Of a stretch of DNA of 50,194 nt, positions 1-11,084 are shown piece by piece; position 1 is the first letter of the stretch, and the number at the start of each line of letters is the position of its first letter. Source of the DNA: Thermoanaerobaculia bacterium (GTDB lineage Bacteria > Acidobacteriota > Thermoanaerobaculia > Multivoradales > JAGPDF01). The position numbers and the translations under genes are program-made. The notes beneath the pieces were generated by a model. That model did no database searches and had not been told where the DNA came from. It worked only from the letters and a program-made list of their open reading frames with translations. The DNA lies in contig JAGPDF010000005.1 in assembly GCA_018057705.1 (NCBI GenBank), positions 1 through 50,194 on the forward strand, read 5' to 3'.

Positions 1-197
1 GTCGCGGCGATCTTCTGCATCACGATGCCGCTCTTGCCCATGCCGGTGCAGACCACCCGGCCGGGTGCCGCGCGCAGCCGCTCGACGGCGCGGTCGAAGG
101 TCTCGTCCAACTGCGCCACCAGCCCGGCGACCGCGGCCGCCTCGATCTCCAGAACCTGACGGGCGACTTCTCTCGGGGGACGCGGGGATATCGGCAT
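1..197 (-). CDS. kdsD: Arabinose-5-phosphate isomerase, N-terminal part (cut by window edge)
   Basis: Only the first 65 codons are present; the gene runs off the left edge. KdsD converts ribulose 5-phosphate to arabinose 5-phosphate, the first step toward Kdo, in the cytoplasm. The visible protein begins MPISPRPPREVARQVLEIEA and reaches the start of the SIS sugar-isomerase domain at VVCTGMGKSGIVMQKIA, which is the strongly conserved phosphate-binding start of KpsF/GutQ/KdsD proteins. kdsA, pyrG and kdsB lie upstream on the same strand, which supports KdsD rather than a catabolic SIS protein. A consensus TATAAT (minus strand, 207-212) sits 9 bases before the ATG, so the gene probably has its own promoter downstream of the toxin-antitoxin pair. 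The C-terminal CBS domains cannot be checked. Confidence 0.88.
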   Translation of the reverse strand, partial: MPISPRPPREVARQVLEIEAAAVAGLVAQLDETFDRAVERLRAAPGRVVCTGMGKSGIVMQKIAA

Positions 198-206
198 CTT
201 CCCGGG

Positions 207-212
207 ATTATA
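207..212 (-). promoter_or_regulatory. -10 element of kdsD promoter
   Basis: A perfect TATAAT on the minus strand ends 9 bases before the kdsD ATG at 197. A transcript starting 6-7 bases downstream would have a leader of only 2-3 bases. No convincing -35 hexamer is seen at 16-18 bases spacing. Confidence 0.5.
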
Positions 213-242
213 TGGCGCGATTCAGGCCGGGACCTGCACCAC

Positions 243-647
243 TCACGGCACGAGCTCGAGGGCGAATCCGGAGGACAGTCGGATCGAAGTGAAGTGCCGC
301 CGGTCGGTGGTCGCGATGCGGGCGACCCGCAAGCGTGCCGCGACGGCGACGACCGAGGCATCGACGAAGCCGATCTCGGGCTTGCGGTCGAGGAGCTCGC
401 GGACGAGGTCGAGGTCGGCGTCGTGCAACGGTTCGACGGCGAGCTCGCGGCCCAGAGCGCCGAGGAAGGCGCGCTCGGCGGCGGAACCCAGCCGGTCGTG
501 GAGCAGGTAGCAGACCTCGGGCAGGACCGTGACCGGCACGATGCGAAGCCCACGCTCCGACGTGAGCAGCCGGGCGGCGCGGGCGTGCCAGGCATCGTCG
601 GCGTCGGCCGCCGCGAAGAGGATGCCGGTGTCGAGGATCAGCGCCAC
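243..647 (-). CDS. PIN-domain ribonuclease toxin, VapC type
   Basis: This 134-residue protein fits a single PIN domain, the Mg-dependent RNase fold of VapC toxins. The acidic active-site residues are all visible: D6 in LILDTG, E44 in LPEVCYLL, D96 in VDASVVA and D115 in TTDRRHF. The GTG start at 647 was chosen because it begins exactly at the conserved first PIN strand and lies 4 bases after the stop of the upstream antitoxin gene; longer readings only extend into the antitoxin gene in another frame. It forms a two-gene operon with the ribbon-helix-helix protein at 652-963. The pair lies between kdsA and kdsD, genes that otherwise belong to one pathway. It looks intact. The cellular RNA target cannot be inferred. 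Confidence 0.85.
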   Translation of the reverse strand: MALILDTGILFAAADADDAWHARAARLLTSERGLRIVPVTVLPEVCYLLHDRLGSAAERAFLGALGRELAVEPLHDADLDLVRELLDRKPEIGFVDASVVAVAARLRVARIATTDRRHFTSIRLSSGFALELVP

Positions 648-651
648 GGAG

Positions 652-963
652 TCAGCGTGGGCCCGCGCGCCGTCGTTTCGACGGCTCGGCGGGAGGAGCC
701 GGCGCCTCGTCGGCATCTCCCGGAGCGCGCTTCGCGGAGGTCTCCGCGAAGAGGAGATCTTCATGGCGCTCGGCGATGTCGGAGCGCCCGCTGCGGCCGA
801 TGCCGACGAAGGCGAGCGCCGTGTCCGGCGCCTCCCGGCGACGCACGAGGTACTCGCCGATCGCTTCGCGCACCAGGAGCGCCTTGGGCTCGCCACGCCG
901 CTGCGCCAGGAACTCGAGCTCGCGCTCGGCCGCCTCGTCGATGAAGATCGTCGTACGCTTCAT
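652..963 (-). CDS. Ribbon-helix-helix antitoxin, VapB/CopG type
   Basis: A 103-residue protein whose first 45 residues (MKRTTIFIDEAAERELEFLA and following) read as a ribbon-helix-helix DNA-binding domain: a short basic strand, then two helices ending near VREAIGEYLVRR. The remainder (ERHEDLLFAE, then a Pro/Ala/Arg-rich tail) is the likely flexible toxin-neutralising part. It is the first gene of the pair with the PIN toxin, as expected for type II systems in which antitoxin and complex autorepress. A 20-bp near-perfect palindrome at 966-985 starts 2 bases upstream of the ATG and overlaps the predicted -10 (TAGCGT, 971-976, 7 bases before the ATG), a good operator position. The ATG is probably leaderless. 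Confidence 0.82.
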   Translation of the reverse strand: MKRTTIFIDEAAERELEFLAQRRGEPKALLVREAIGEYLVRRREAPDTALAFVGIGRSGRSDIAERHEDLLFAETSAKRAPGDADEAPAPPAEPSKRRRAGPR

Positions 964-965
964 GT

Positions 966-985
966 GACGTACGCTAGCATACGTC
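966..985. promoter_or_regulatory. Palindromic operator and -10 region of the vapBC-type operon
   Basis: GACGTACGCTAGCATACGTC is a 20-bp palindrome with one mismatched pair (C at 972 against A at 979). Read on the minus strand it contains TAGCGT (971-976), a -10-like element 7 bases upstream of the antitoxin ATG at 963, so a bound ribbon-helix-helix protein would cover the promoter. The rest of 964-1067 shows nothing else. Confidence 0.6.
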
Positions 986-1067
986 TACGGTGCCTGCCGG
1001 GCTCCAGGATGGGCGGGCGGCTGGCAGAGAGAGAGGTGTCAGGCGGAAGAGGCGCAGACCGCTGGGC

Positions 1068-4365
<3,298 letters not shown>

Positions 4366-4370
4366 GTCTC

Positions 4371-4399
4371 AATTTACTTCGCCGCGCGGGGCGAGTCAA
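4371..4399 (-). promoter_or_regulatory. Promoter of the kdsB-pyrG-kdsA operon
   Basis: On the minus strand TTGACT (4394-4399) is followed after exactly 17 bases by TAAATT (4371-4376), a good housekeeping-sigma match. The kdsB GTG begins 5 bases later, so the transcript would be leaderless or nearly so. This intergenic stretch also holds the promoter of the opposite-strand gene at 4485. Confidence 0.65.
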
Positions 4400-4484
4400 T
4401 CACGCCACCACCGCCGGCCAACGCGGCCACTCTCGCGGCCTCCGCCGCCTTCTCCCCGGCGTCGTTGTGCTACCGTCGCGCGCT

Positions 4485-5627
4485 GTGTCGCGCGGGAATT
4501 CGAAGACTCCAAACCGCTTTGCCTGGAGCCGGTCTGCCTGGGTCGCCGCCGCCGCTGTCGTTTTCGCTCTCGCCGGCGTCGAGCTGCGGCACCGCACCCC
4601 TCTCTTCGGCGCGGCCGCCGACGCTCCGATCTGGATTTGGCGCAATCACGACCTGCGCCATGTCCAGGCGGCAGGCTTCTACGCCGTCAAGGAGTTCGAC
4701 CTCGTCGAGGTCCCCTTGCAGGCCGAAGCCCGGATTCTCGGCGATGGCGAGTACCTGCTGCTGGTGAACGGTGCGCGCATCGGCTCGAACCGCTATACGT
4801 CTGCGGCGCCCATCGACCGCTACCGGGTCGAGCGCTTTCTGGTGCCGGGCCGCAATCGCCTGGTCGTCGAGCTCCGCAGCCCTTCCGGGGCCGGCGGGCT
4901 CTCCTTCGAGCTCTCGGCTGCCGGGCATCAGCTGGTGCGTTCGGACGCCTCGTGGACGATCTACGAGACGCACTGGCGCGGCCTCACCGGCGATCGTCCG
5001 ATGCCGCCGGGCGAGCGTCCGATGCAGCTCGGCCGAAGTCCCCTCGGCCGCTGGGGCCGGCCCGCTCCGGGCCCCGAACGTCCGGCTTTCGAGAGTGCGC
5101 TGGCGGCCGCGGAACCGATCGCAGCCGAGCACTACCGGGTCTGGCCGGGGGACGGCTCCTGGCAGCGCACGGCTCATCGCTCCCGCCGACCACCGAGCAT
5201 GGGGGCGCTCGTGGAGTTCGACTTCGGTATCCAACGCACCGGCTACCTGCAACTCGCCTTTCGGGAGGGGTCGGGCCGTCGCGCGGCGGACCCGTCGGCG
5301 GCGGTCCTGCTGGCGTTCGGGGACGAACCGATCGGCGAGCCGCCCTGGAGCGCAACGACCCTCTTCCACCCGATCCCGGGCGACGGGCTCTACCAGGATT
5401 CGACCGTGCGCAAGTTCCGCTATGTCGCGGTCGCCGGGTTGCCCGGGGTCTTCAGCGGCGAAGTCCTGGCGACGACCGAGGCTTCCTTCCCGGCGCTCGC
5501 GCCGCCGCCTGAGTCCGCGCGGGGCATTCTCGGTGTCCGGCCACCGCCGTCAAGCGCGCCGGTGGAGCACGAAGTCTGGCGCGAACTCAAGCGCGCGTCG
5601 GGCCGCGCTGTCGGGAAAGACCGCTAG
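4485..5627 (+). CDS. Exported protein with alpha-L-rhamnosidase N-terminal-like beta-sandwich
   Basis: A 380-residue protein with an N-terminal hydrophobic segment (WVAAAAVVFALAGV, about 14-27) that acts as signal or anchor. The stretch AEARILGDGEYLLLVNGARIGS followed by RFLVPGRNRLVVELRSP resembles the jelly-roll domain that precedes the catalytic barrel in family 78 rhamnosidases, and the C-terminal part (FGDEPIG, then DSTVRKFRYVAVAGLPG) resembles the second sandwich of those proteins. No catalytic alpha/alpha barrel follows, so enzymatic activity is not supported; carbohydrate binding is a guess. The GTG start lies 8 bases after TACCGT (4471-4476). The 3' end overlaps ispB convergently by 78 bases. 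Confidence 0.6.
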   Translation: MSRGNSKTPNRFAWSRSAWVAAAAVVFALAGVELRHRTPLFGAAADAPIWIWRNHDLRHVQAAGFYAVKEFDLVEVPLQAEARILGDGEYLLLVNGARIGSNRYTSAAPIDRYRVERFLVPGRNRLVVELRSPSGAGGLSFELSAAGHQLVRSDASWTIYETHWRGLTGDRPMPPGERPMQLGRSPLGRWGRPAPGPERPAFESALAAAEPIAAEHYRVWPGDGSWQRTAHRSRRPPSMGALVEFDFGIQRTGYLQLAFREGSGRRAADPSAAVLLAFGDEPIGEPPWSATTLFHPIPGDGLYQDSTVRKFRYVAVAGLPGVFSGEVLATTEASFPALAPPPESARGILGVRPPPSSAPVEHEVWRELKRASGRAVGKDR

Positions 5628-6566
5628 CGCTTCGCGCGCGGTCGCAGCCTGCCGGCGCGCCTCGACCGCGACCTCCTCGAGCGTGCCCTCGCGCGCCACC
5701 ATCTCCAGGATCTCTTCCGCCGCGACCGACGAGAAGGCCCGTTCGGCGAGGACGCGTTCGATCCGTGAGCGCTCCTGGGGAGAGATGCGGGGGATCAACA
5801 GGAGCAGCGGCAGGGTGAGCTTGCCCTCCTTGAGGTCGGAGAGCACGGGCTTGCCGAGCGTCGCCGCCTCGGAGGTGAAGTCGAGCAGGTCGTCGGCGAG
5901 CTGGAAACAGATGCCCAGTGCGCGACCGAAGCGCTCGAGCGGTTCGATCGCCTCGGGCCGCACCGGCTCGATCCGCGCCGGCAGGGAGCAGGCGGCGGCG
6001 AAGAGCTGCGCGGTCTTCCGGTCGATGATCTCGTAATACTCCGCCACCTGGAGATCGATCGCGCCGAGCCGCTTCTGCGTCAGAAGCTCGCCCTCGGTCA
6101 TGCGCAGGGTGGCATCGCAGAGCCGGTCGAGAATCGCCACCGAACCGTGCCGGAGGGCCATCTTCATCGCCGTCGTGTAGAGCCAGTCGCCCAGCAGGAC
6201 CGTGAGGTTGTTGCCCCACAGCTCGTTGATGGTCTGGCGTCCGCGGCGCAGAGAGGAGTGGTCGATGATGTCGTCGTGGATCAGCGTCGCGGTATGGATC
6301 AACTCGACCACCGCGGCGTAGGTCACCTCTTCTTCGCCGTCGCGTTCGAGCATCCGGGCGCAGAGCAGCAGCAGCGCCGGGCGCATGCGCTTGCCGCCAC
6401 CGTCGAAGATGTACTCACCCGACTTCTGGATGAACGGCACGTCGGAGGCCAGGCATTCCCGGAACAGCCGGTCGGTCGCGACCAGCTTGTCCGCCACCAG
6501 GGCGAGAAACTGCTGGGCTTCCCTGGAGTCGGAAGGCGTCGCGGCGTCGAGCAGTTTGTGGGGCAA
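5550..6566 (-). CDS. ispB: Trans-polyprenyl diphosphate synthase (octaprenyl/heptaprenyl type)
   Basis: A 338-residue all-helical isoprenyl diphosphate synthase that builds the side-chain precursor of quinones. Both aspartate-rich motifs are intact: DDIID at 98-102 and DDLLD at 225-229; GGGKRMRPALLLL upstream is the isopentenyl diphosphate-binding region. Length and the N-terminal LVADKLVATDRLFRECLAS favour the long-chain IspB/HepT group over FPP or GGPP synthases, but product chain length cannot be read from sequence alone. It lies 26 bases downstream of the YajQ-family gene on the same strand and its end overlaps the convergent gene at 4485-5627. Confidence 0.92.
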   Translation of the reverse strand: MPHKLLDAATPSDSREAQQFLALVADKLVATDRLFRECLASDVPFIQKSGEYIFDGGGKRMRPALLLLCARMLERDGEEEVTYAAVVELIHTATLIHDDIIDHSSLRRGRQTINELWGNNLTVLLGDWLYTTAMKMALRHGSVAILDRLCDATLRMTEGELLTQKRLGAIDLQVAEYYEIIDRKTAQLFAAACSLPARIEPVRPEAIEPLERFGRALGICFQLADDLLDFTSEAATLGKPVLSDLKEGKLTLPLLLLIPRISPQERSRIERVLAERAFSSVAAEEILEMVAREGTLEEVAVEARRQAATAREALAVFPDSAARRALEFAPDFVLHRRA

Positions 6567-6592
6567 GCGCAGGCGTCCGAGAGTCGTCGCGG

Positions 6593-7084
6593 TCAGCGGT
6601 AGTTGGTGAAGGAGAGCGGAACGTCCACGTCCAGACTCTTCAGGGCCGCGATCGCAGTCTGAAGATCGTCCCTGCTCTTACCCGATACGCGCACGGTGTC
6701 TCCCTGGATGGCGGCCTGCACCTTGAGCTTCAGCCGCTTGATCTCTGCGACCAGCTTCTTCGCGGTCTCCTGCGGAATACCCTGCTGAAAGGTGAGCTTC
6801 TGGCGCACGCGCCCGCCGGACGCCGGCTCGACATCGCCGCGGCGCATCGACTTGAGGTGCACGCCCCGCCGGACGAGTTTGGTCTCGAGCACCTCGCGCG
6901 CCTGCTCCAGGGTGAACTCGTCCGCGGTTTCGAGCACCAGGGACTCGGACTCGATCAAGAGCTTCGCGCCGACCCGTTTCAGGTCGTAACGGGTCGCGAT
7001 CTCCTTCTCGGCCTGGATGGCGGCGTTGCGCATCTCCTGAAAGTCGACTTCCGAGACGATGTCGAAGGATGGGTTATCGGCCAT
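6593..7084 (-). CDS. YajQ family nucleotide-binding protein
   Basis: A 163-residue protein matching the YajQ/DUF520 family end to end: PSFDIVSEVDFQEMRNA at the start, IATRYDLKRVGAKL, an internal FTLEQAREVLETKLVRRGV segment, KLTFQQGIPQETAKKLVAEIK and the closing VPLSFTNYR. Members are small cytoplasmic proteins with two ferredoxin-like folds; some are reported to bind cyclic di-GMP or nucleotides. The ATG at 7084 is where the family begins. No Shine-Dalgarno sequence is evident. A TAGAAT -10 candidate lies at 7110-7115 on this strand. Probably co-transcribed with ispB. Confidence 0.93.
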   Translation of the reverse strand: MADNPSFDIVSEVDFQEMRNAAIQAEKEIATRYDLKRVGAKLLIESESLVLETADEFTLEQAREVLETKLVRRGVHLKSMRRGDVEPASGGRVRQKLTFQQGIPQETAKKLVAEIKRLKLKVQAAIQGDTVRVSGKSRDDLQTAIAALKSLDVDVPLSFTNYR

Positions 7085-7225
7085 GGGCGGGGTCGGGGAC
7101 GAAAGGAGAATTCTACTATGCCTCGGAGGTTCCACGGCGTTTCGACTGCACCTTCACTGAGGCGGGCGGGCTCCGCCGGGCCGCGGTCGCCGCGCCCGGG
7201 CGGACTCGCGCCCGAATCCGCCGCG

Positions 7226-7254
7226 TTGACGCGCCCGGTTCCCGGGCCTATTCT
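7226..7254 (+). promoter_or_regulatory. Promoter of the PKD-domain secreted protein gene
   Basis: TTGACG (7226-7231), a spacer of exactly 17 bases, then TATTCT (7249-7254). A transcript starting near 7261 would carry the GGAGG (7284-7288) that lies 6 bases before the ATG at 7295. The region 7085-7225 otherwise holds only the opposite-strand leader. Confidence 0.6.
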
Positions 7255-7294
7255 TGCCCTCGGCCGCCCATCCCTGCCGGTCTGGAGGTTCGAG

Positions 7295-8740
7295 ATGCCC
7301 TGGATTGCGCCTTTCGCTCGTCGTCTGCTGCGGTTCGCGGCGTGCGCCGCAGCACTCTTCTCAGCCCCCGCAGGCGCGACCGTCCTGCTTCTCGGTCAGG
7401 GCGCGAACGTGAACCTCGACGCGGCCGGTCCCAACGATCTCCAGGGTCTGCTGTGCAATTGTCCCGCAGCGACGAGTGTGCGCCACCTCAATGGCTCGCA
7501 GCGCTGGTCATCGAACAACTCCAACTGGAACACGATCGGCGTCTGCGACGCCGGCGGCTCGGCGCAGACCGGCGACTTCGTTCCCGGAGACGACGAGCTC
7601 TACATCGTGCGGACCGGATCGGGTACCTTCTTCAAGTTCCGGCATCCCAACGGCAGCACCAACAATGGCACAGGCATCTCGATCGAGTACGTTTCGCTCG
7701 GTTCGACGCCCTGCACTCCACCAGCTGCGAGCTTCACCTGGGTCTCGCACGACCTGATCACCCAGTTCACCAACACCTCGACCAACGCGACGACCTACGC
7801 CTGGGCCTTCGGGGATGGTGGCAACAGCAGCCAGCAGAGTCCGACCCACGCCTATGCGACCTCGAACACATGGAACGCCTGTCTCACGGCGACCGGCACC
7901 GGGGGCACGAGCGCCCCCACTTGCCACGGCGTCACCGTGAGCCAGGTTCCTTCGACGCAGGTGCCGGTGAACGGATTCCTGGACTTCGACCCCAATGCCT
8001 CGAACGACATCCAGGTGCAGGCGACCGGCGCCTGCGGTGCGACACCGAACAAGATCCACATGCTCAACGCGGCACGCTGGGGTGTGGTCACCGCGCCCTA
8101 CGACGCGGTGAATCTCGCCATGGCTCAGGCGGCGACGCTCTCGACCAGCGACGTCTGTCACGCGCCGCAGGAGTTCGGCGAGACGTTCATCGTCAAGACA
8201 GCGATCGCGACCTGGGTCAAGGCGTGGACGCCGCAGAACGACGGCGGTGGAATCCGGTTCCAGTACCAGGTGCTCCAGGCGGGCTCGAGCACGATTTTCA
8301 GCGATGGCTTCGCGAGCGGCAATACCGGCAGTTGGAGCGTCACGGCCGGCGTCGGCGAACCCGCACCGACACGGCTCCGCGTCGAGGTCGCGGTCGAATC
8401 GGAGGGTCGGGACCCGAGGCCGGAAGCCGCCCCTGCGACGCTGGCTCGGCTCCGGGACGAGACGGGACACGAGTATGCGCGGCTCGAGCTGCTGCGGGAT
8501 GCGGCAGGGCTCGCGGTGCGCCTCGTCGCGGATACGCTGCGGGCGTCCGGGCAGGCGACACCATGGCTGGCGCTCGCCGAAAGCACGGCGACCGTGCGCC
8601 TCATCTGGCGCGCGAATCCGGACGAGCCCGGTGGCAGCGCGTTTCTGGCGCTCGAAGCGGTCGACGGTGGTGCGGTCGGGCTGGCCGTGCCTGCCGCCGA
8701 GAGACTCTGGATCGAAGGCCCGGTGGTCGAAGTCGACTAG
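7295..8740 (+). CDS. Secreted PKD-domain protein with DGF/W-S C-terminal module
   Basis: A 481-residue exported protein. Residues 1-28 form a signal peptide (RRLLRFAACAAALFSAPAGA). A PKD-like beta-sandwich follows at about 146-195: the core TTYAWAFGDGGNSSQQSPTH is the classic WDFGDG-type motif. A further region around 200-330 contains paired cysteines. At about 331 the motif IFSDGFASGNTGSWS occurs, also seen in modified form in the secreted proteins at 27288-28376 and 43838-44677. The last 130 residues form a beta-rich domain (RLRVEVAVES, YARLELLRDAAGLAVRL). No catalytic site is evident; an adhesive or extracellular binding role is only a guess. Start supported by GGAGG. Confidence 0.8.
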   Translation: MPWIAPFARRLLRFAACAAALFSAPAGATVLLLGQGANVNLDAAGPNDLQGLLCNCPAATSVRHLNGSQRWSSNNSNWNTIGVCDAGGSAQTGDFVPGDDELYIVRTGSGTFFKFRHPNGSTNNGTGISIEYVSLGSTPCTPPAASFTWVSHDLITQFTNTSTNATTYAWAFGDGGNSSQQSPTHAYATSNTWNACLTATGTGGTSAPTCHGVTVSQVPSTQVPVNGFLDFDPNASNDIQVQATGACGATPNKIHMLNAARWGVVTAPYDAVNLAMAQAATLSTSDVCHAPQEFGETFIVKTAIATWVKAWTPQNDGGGIRFQYQVLQAGSSTIFSDGFASGNTGSWSVTAGVGEPAPTRLRVEVAVESEGRDPRPEAAPATLARLRDETGHEYARLELLRDAAGLAVRLVADTLRASGQATPWLALAESTATVRLIWRANPDEPGGSAFLALEAVDGGAVGLAVPAAERLWIEGPVVEVD

Positions 8741-8763
8741 TCCGACCTGCGGCGGTGGGAAGG

Positions 8764-9435
8764 CTACGGCTCTTTCCAGATCAGGTTGGTGGGCGGCGTG
8801 AACTGGGAGTCGTCGTCGAGCAGCTCGAAGGCGCCGAAGCGGAAGGTCGAGAGATTGCCCTCGCGGTCGCGGTAGGAGAGCTCGGTCGGGCGCTGCGCGG
8901 CGAGGTCGAAGACCAGCTCCGCCTGCGCGATCCGCGAGTCGGGTGCGGTCGGCACGAGCTCGACGGCGATGGCACCGCCGGCGGCCGGGCGCGCGACCGC
9001 CGAATAGCGGGACTTCAACTGCTCGACCGGCAGGAGCAGCAGGTCGAGCCCGGCCTCGTTGCGGGCCTCGACATGGAGCCGCTCGCCCTGCGGCTCGCCG
9101 GCCGCCCAGGTGTGGAGCCGCGAGCCACAGAGGAGATACGACTTCGGGTAGGGCTCGGCGTAGTCCCAGCGCAGGCAGTCCGGCAGCGCCAGGGCGACCC
9201 GCCCGCTCTCTTCGTCCCCGGTCGCGAAGCCGGCCGGAACGTAGGTCTGGCGGAAGCCGGCCGCGAGAGCCCCCGAAGCCGCAAGATGCAGCCGGAGCTC
9301 GGTCAGGGCCTGCCAGGGGTCGATCGCCTGCTGTGGAGTTGCGGGGGCCGCGGCCAGAGGCCCCGGCGGGACGGTCACCAGCATGGCGCCCAGAGCCGCG
9401 CGCAGCACCGTGGCCAGGCTCGCAAGTCGGGCCAT
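8764..9435 (-). CDS. LolA-like outer membrane lipoprotein carrier protein
   Basis: About 223 residues with a signal peptide (LATVLRAALGAMLVTVPPGPLAA) and the LolA half-barrel pattern: GFRQTYVPAGFATGDEESGRVALALPDCLRWDYAEPYPKSYLLCGSRLHTW, then RPTELSYRDREGNLSTFRFG near the end, corresponding to the usual LolA order (here cited in pieces: GRVALALPDCLRWDYAEPYP; ELSYRDREGNLSTFRFG). LolA carries lipoproteins across the periplasm. The gene follows purH immediately. The ATG at 9435 is preferred; a TTG at 9450 overlapping the purH stop (TTGA) is an alternative and would couple translation. Two cysteines in the first half of the fold are unusual but could form a disulfide. Confidence 0.8.
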   Translation of the reverse strand: MARLASLATVLRAALGAMLVTVPPGPLAAAPATPQQAIDPWQALTELRLHLAASGALAAGFRQTYVPAGFATGDEESGRVALALPDCLRWDYAEPYPKSYLLCGSRLHTWAAGEPQGERLHVEARNEAGLDLLLLPVEQLKSRYSAVARPAAGGAIAVELVPTAPDSRIAQAELVFDLAAQRPTELSYRDREGNLSTFRFGAFELLDDDSQFTPPTNLIWKEP

Positions 9436-9446
9436 GCGTCGGGCGC

Positions 9447-11030
9447 TCAATGACGGAAGTGCCGCCGGCCGGTAAAGATCATCGCCATCCGGTGCTCGTC
9501 GGCGGCGGCGATGATCTCGTCATCGCGGCGGCTCCCGCCGGGCTGGATGACCGCCGTGACGCCGGCCTCTGCCAGCACGTCGAGGCCGTCCCGGAACGGA
9601 AAGAAGGCGTCGGAGCCGGCGACCGACCCGGCGAGCGCCGACCGGGCCTTCGAGATGGCGATCCGGCAGGAGTCGACCCGGCTCATCTGACCGGCGCCGA
9701 CTCCCAGGGTGCGGTCGCCGTCCGTGAGGACGATCGCGTTCGACTTGGTGTAGCGCGTCACCGCCCAGGCGAACTCGAGCGCCCGCCGCTCTTCGGCCGA
9801 GGGCTGGCGGCGGGTGGGCGAGCTCCAGCTGCCGGGATCCTCGGCGAAGCCGTCGGGCGACTGGGCGAGGAATCCGCCGTCGAGGCCGCGCAGCTCGATC
9901 TCGCGCTGCTGGGGTGCATAGGGCGGGCAGAGGAGGAAGCGCAGGTTCTTCTTCGGTGCGAGACCGGAGAGAGCCGCCGCGTCGGACTCCGGAGCGATGA
10001 GGACCTCGATGAAGAGGTCGCCGAAGGTGGCCACCAGCTCGGCCGTGAGCGGGCGGTTCACTGCCACGATCGAGCCGAAGGCCGAGACCGGGTCGCACTC
10101 GAGGGCGCGCATGTAGGCGGCCACGAGGTCCGGGCCCCGGCCGACCCCGCATGGGTTGTTGTGCTTCACGATCACCACCGCCGGTTCGTCGAAGAGCGCC
10201 ACGAGCTTGCGGGCGGCGTCGGCGTCGAGGAGGTTGTTCCAGGAGAGCTCCTTGCCCTGTACCTGGCGCAGGCCGCCGAGCAGGCCGGGTCCGCCCGCCA
10301 GGCGATAGACCGCGGCGGGCTGATGCGGGTTCTCGCCGTAGCGGGTCTCGAACTCGCGCGCCAGGCAGAGCGTCAGGCGCTCCGGCAGGAGCTCGGCCGC
10401 CGCGGCCGGGTCCGCCGTCGCGGGGGTCGCCGGCGTCGCCGCCGTGGCCGCCAGCCAGCTGGCGATCACCGCGTCGTAGCCGGCGGTGTGGGCGAAGGCT
10501 TTCTGCGCGAGCCGGCGCCGCAGGCCGAGGGAGGCGGCTCCGGCGCCGCTCGCGAGCTCGGCGAGGAAGCCGTCGTAGTCGCGTGGATCGACCAGTACGG
10601 CCAGGCTGCCGAAGTTCTTGGCCGCCGCCCGGATCATCGCCGGGCCGCCGATGTCGATCATCTCGATCGCCTCCGGCTCGGCGATTCCAGGGCGCGCGAT
10701 GGTGCTTTCGAACGGGTAGAGATTGACCGCCACGAGATCGAAGCGTGCGATGCCGTGTTCCGCCAGCGCCGCGGTGTGCGCCGGCTGCGACCGGTCGGCG
10801 AGGATGCCGCCGTGAATCCGCGGGTGGAGCGTCTTGACGCGGCCGTCGAGGATCTCGGGGAAGCCGGTGACTTCGGAGACGCCGGTGACGGCGAGCCCGG
10901 CCGCGGCGAGGTGCCGCCGGGTGCCACCGGTCGAGACGAGCTCGAAGCCGAGGGCGGCGAGTCCGCGGGCGAATTCGACCAGACCGGACTTGTCGGAAAC
11001 GGAGAGCAGGGCGCGGGCGGTGGTCGGCAT
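9447..11030 (-). CDS. purH: Bifunctional AICAR transformylase / IMP cyclohydrolase
   Basis: A 527-residue protein, the standard length, catalysing the last two steps of IMP synthesis. The N-terminal IMP cyclohydrolase part shows [45 protein letters not shown] and NLYPFE; the C-terminal transformylase part shows [24 protein letters not shown], the active-site KHNNPCG and [22 protein letters not shown]. The ATG at 11030 is chosen because GAGGAG (11037-11042) lies 6 bases upstream; the TTG at 11036 is too close to it. lolA follows with overlapping reading frames, which suggests an operon. Confidence 0.97.
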   Translation of the reverse strand: MPTTARALLSVSDKSGLVEFARGLAALGFELVSTGGTRRHLAAAGLAVTGVSEVTGFPEILDGRVKTLHPRIHGGILADRSQPAHTAALAEHGIARFDLVAVNLYPFESTIARPGIAEPEAIEMIDIGGPAMIRAAAKNFGSLAVLVDPRDYDGFLAELASGAGAASLGLRRRLAQKAFAHTAGYDAVIASWLAATAATPATPATADPAAAAELLPERLTLCLAREFETRYGENPHQPAAVYRLAGGPGLLGGLRQVQGKELSWNNLLDADAARKLVALFDEPAVVIVKHNNPCGVGRGPDLVAAYMRALECDPVSAFGSIVAVNRPLTAELVATFGDLFIEVLIAPESDAAALSGLAPKKNLRFLLCPPYAPQQREIELRGLDGGFLAQSPDGFAEDPGSWSSPTRRQPSAEERRALEFAWAVTRYTKSNAIVLTDGDRTLGVGAGQMSRVDSCRIAISKARSALAGSVAGSDAFFPFRDGLDVLAEAGVTAVIQPGGSRRDDEIIAAADEHRMAMIFTGRRHFRH

Positions 11031-11084
11031 CTTCAACTCCTCGGCTCGAAAGGCACGGGATCGGAACGGCGATTCAACGGCGAT

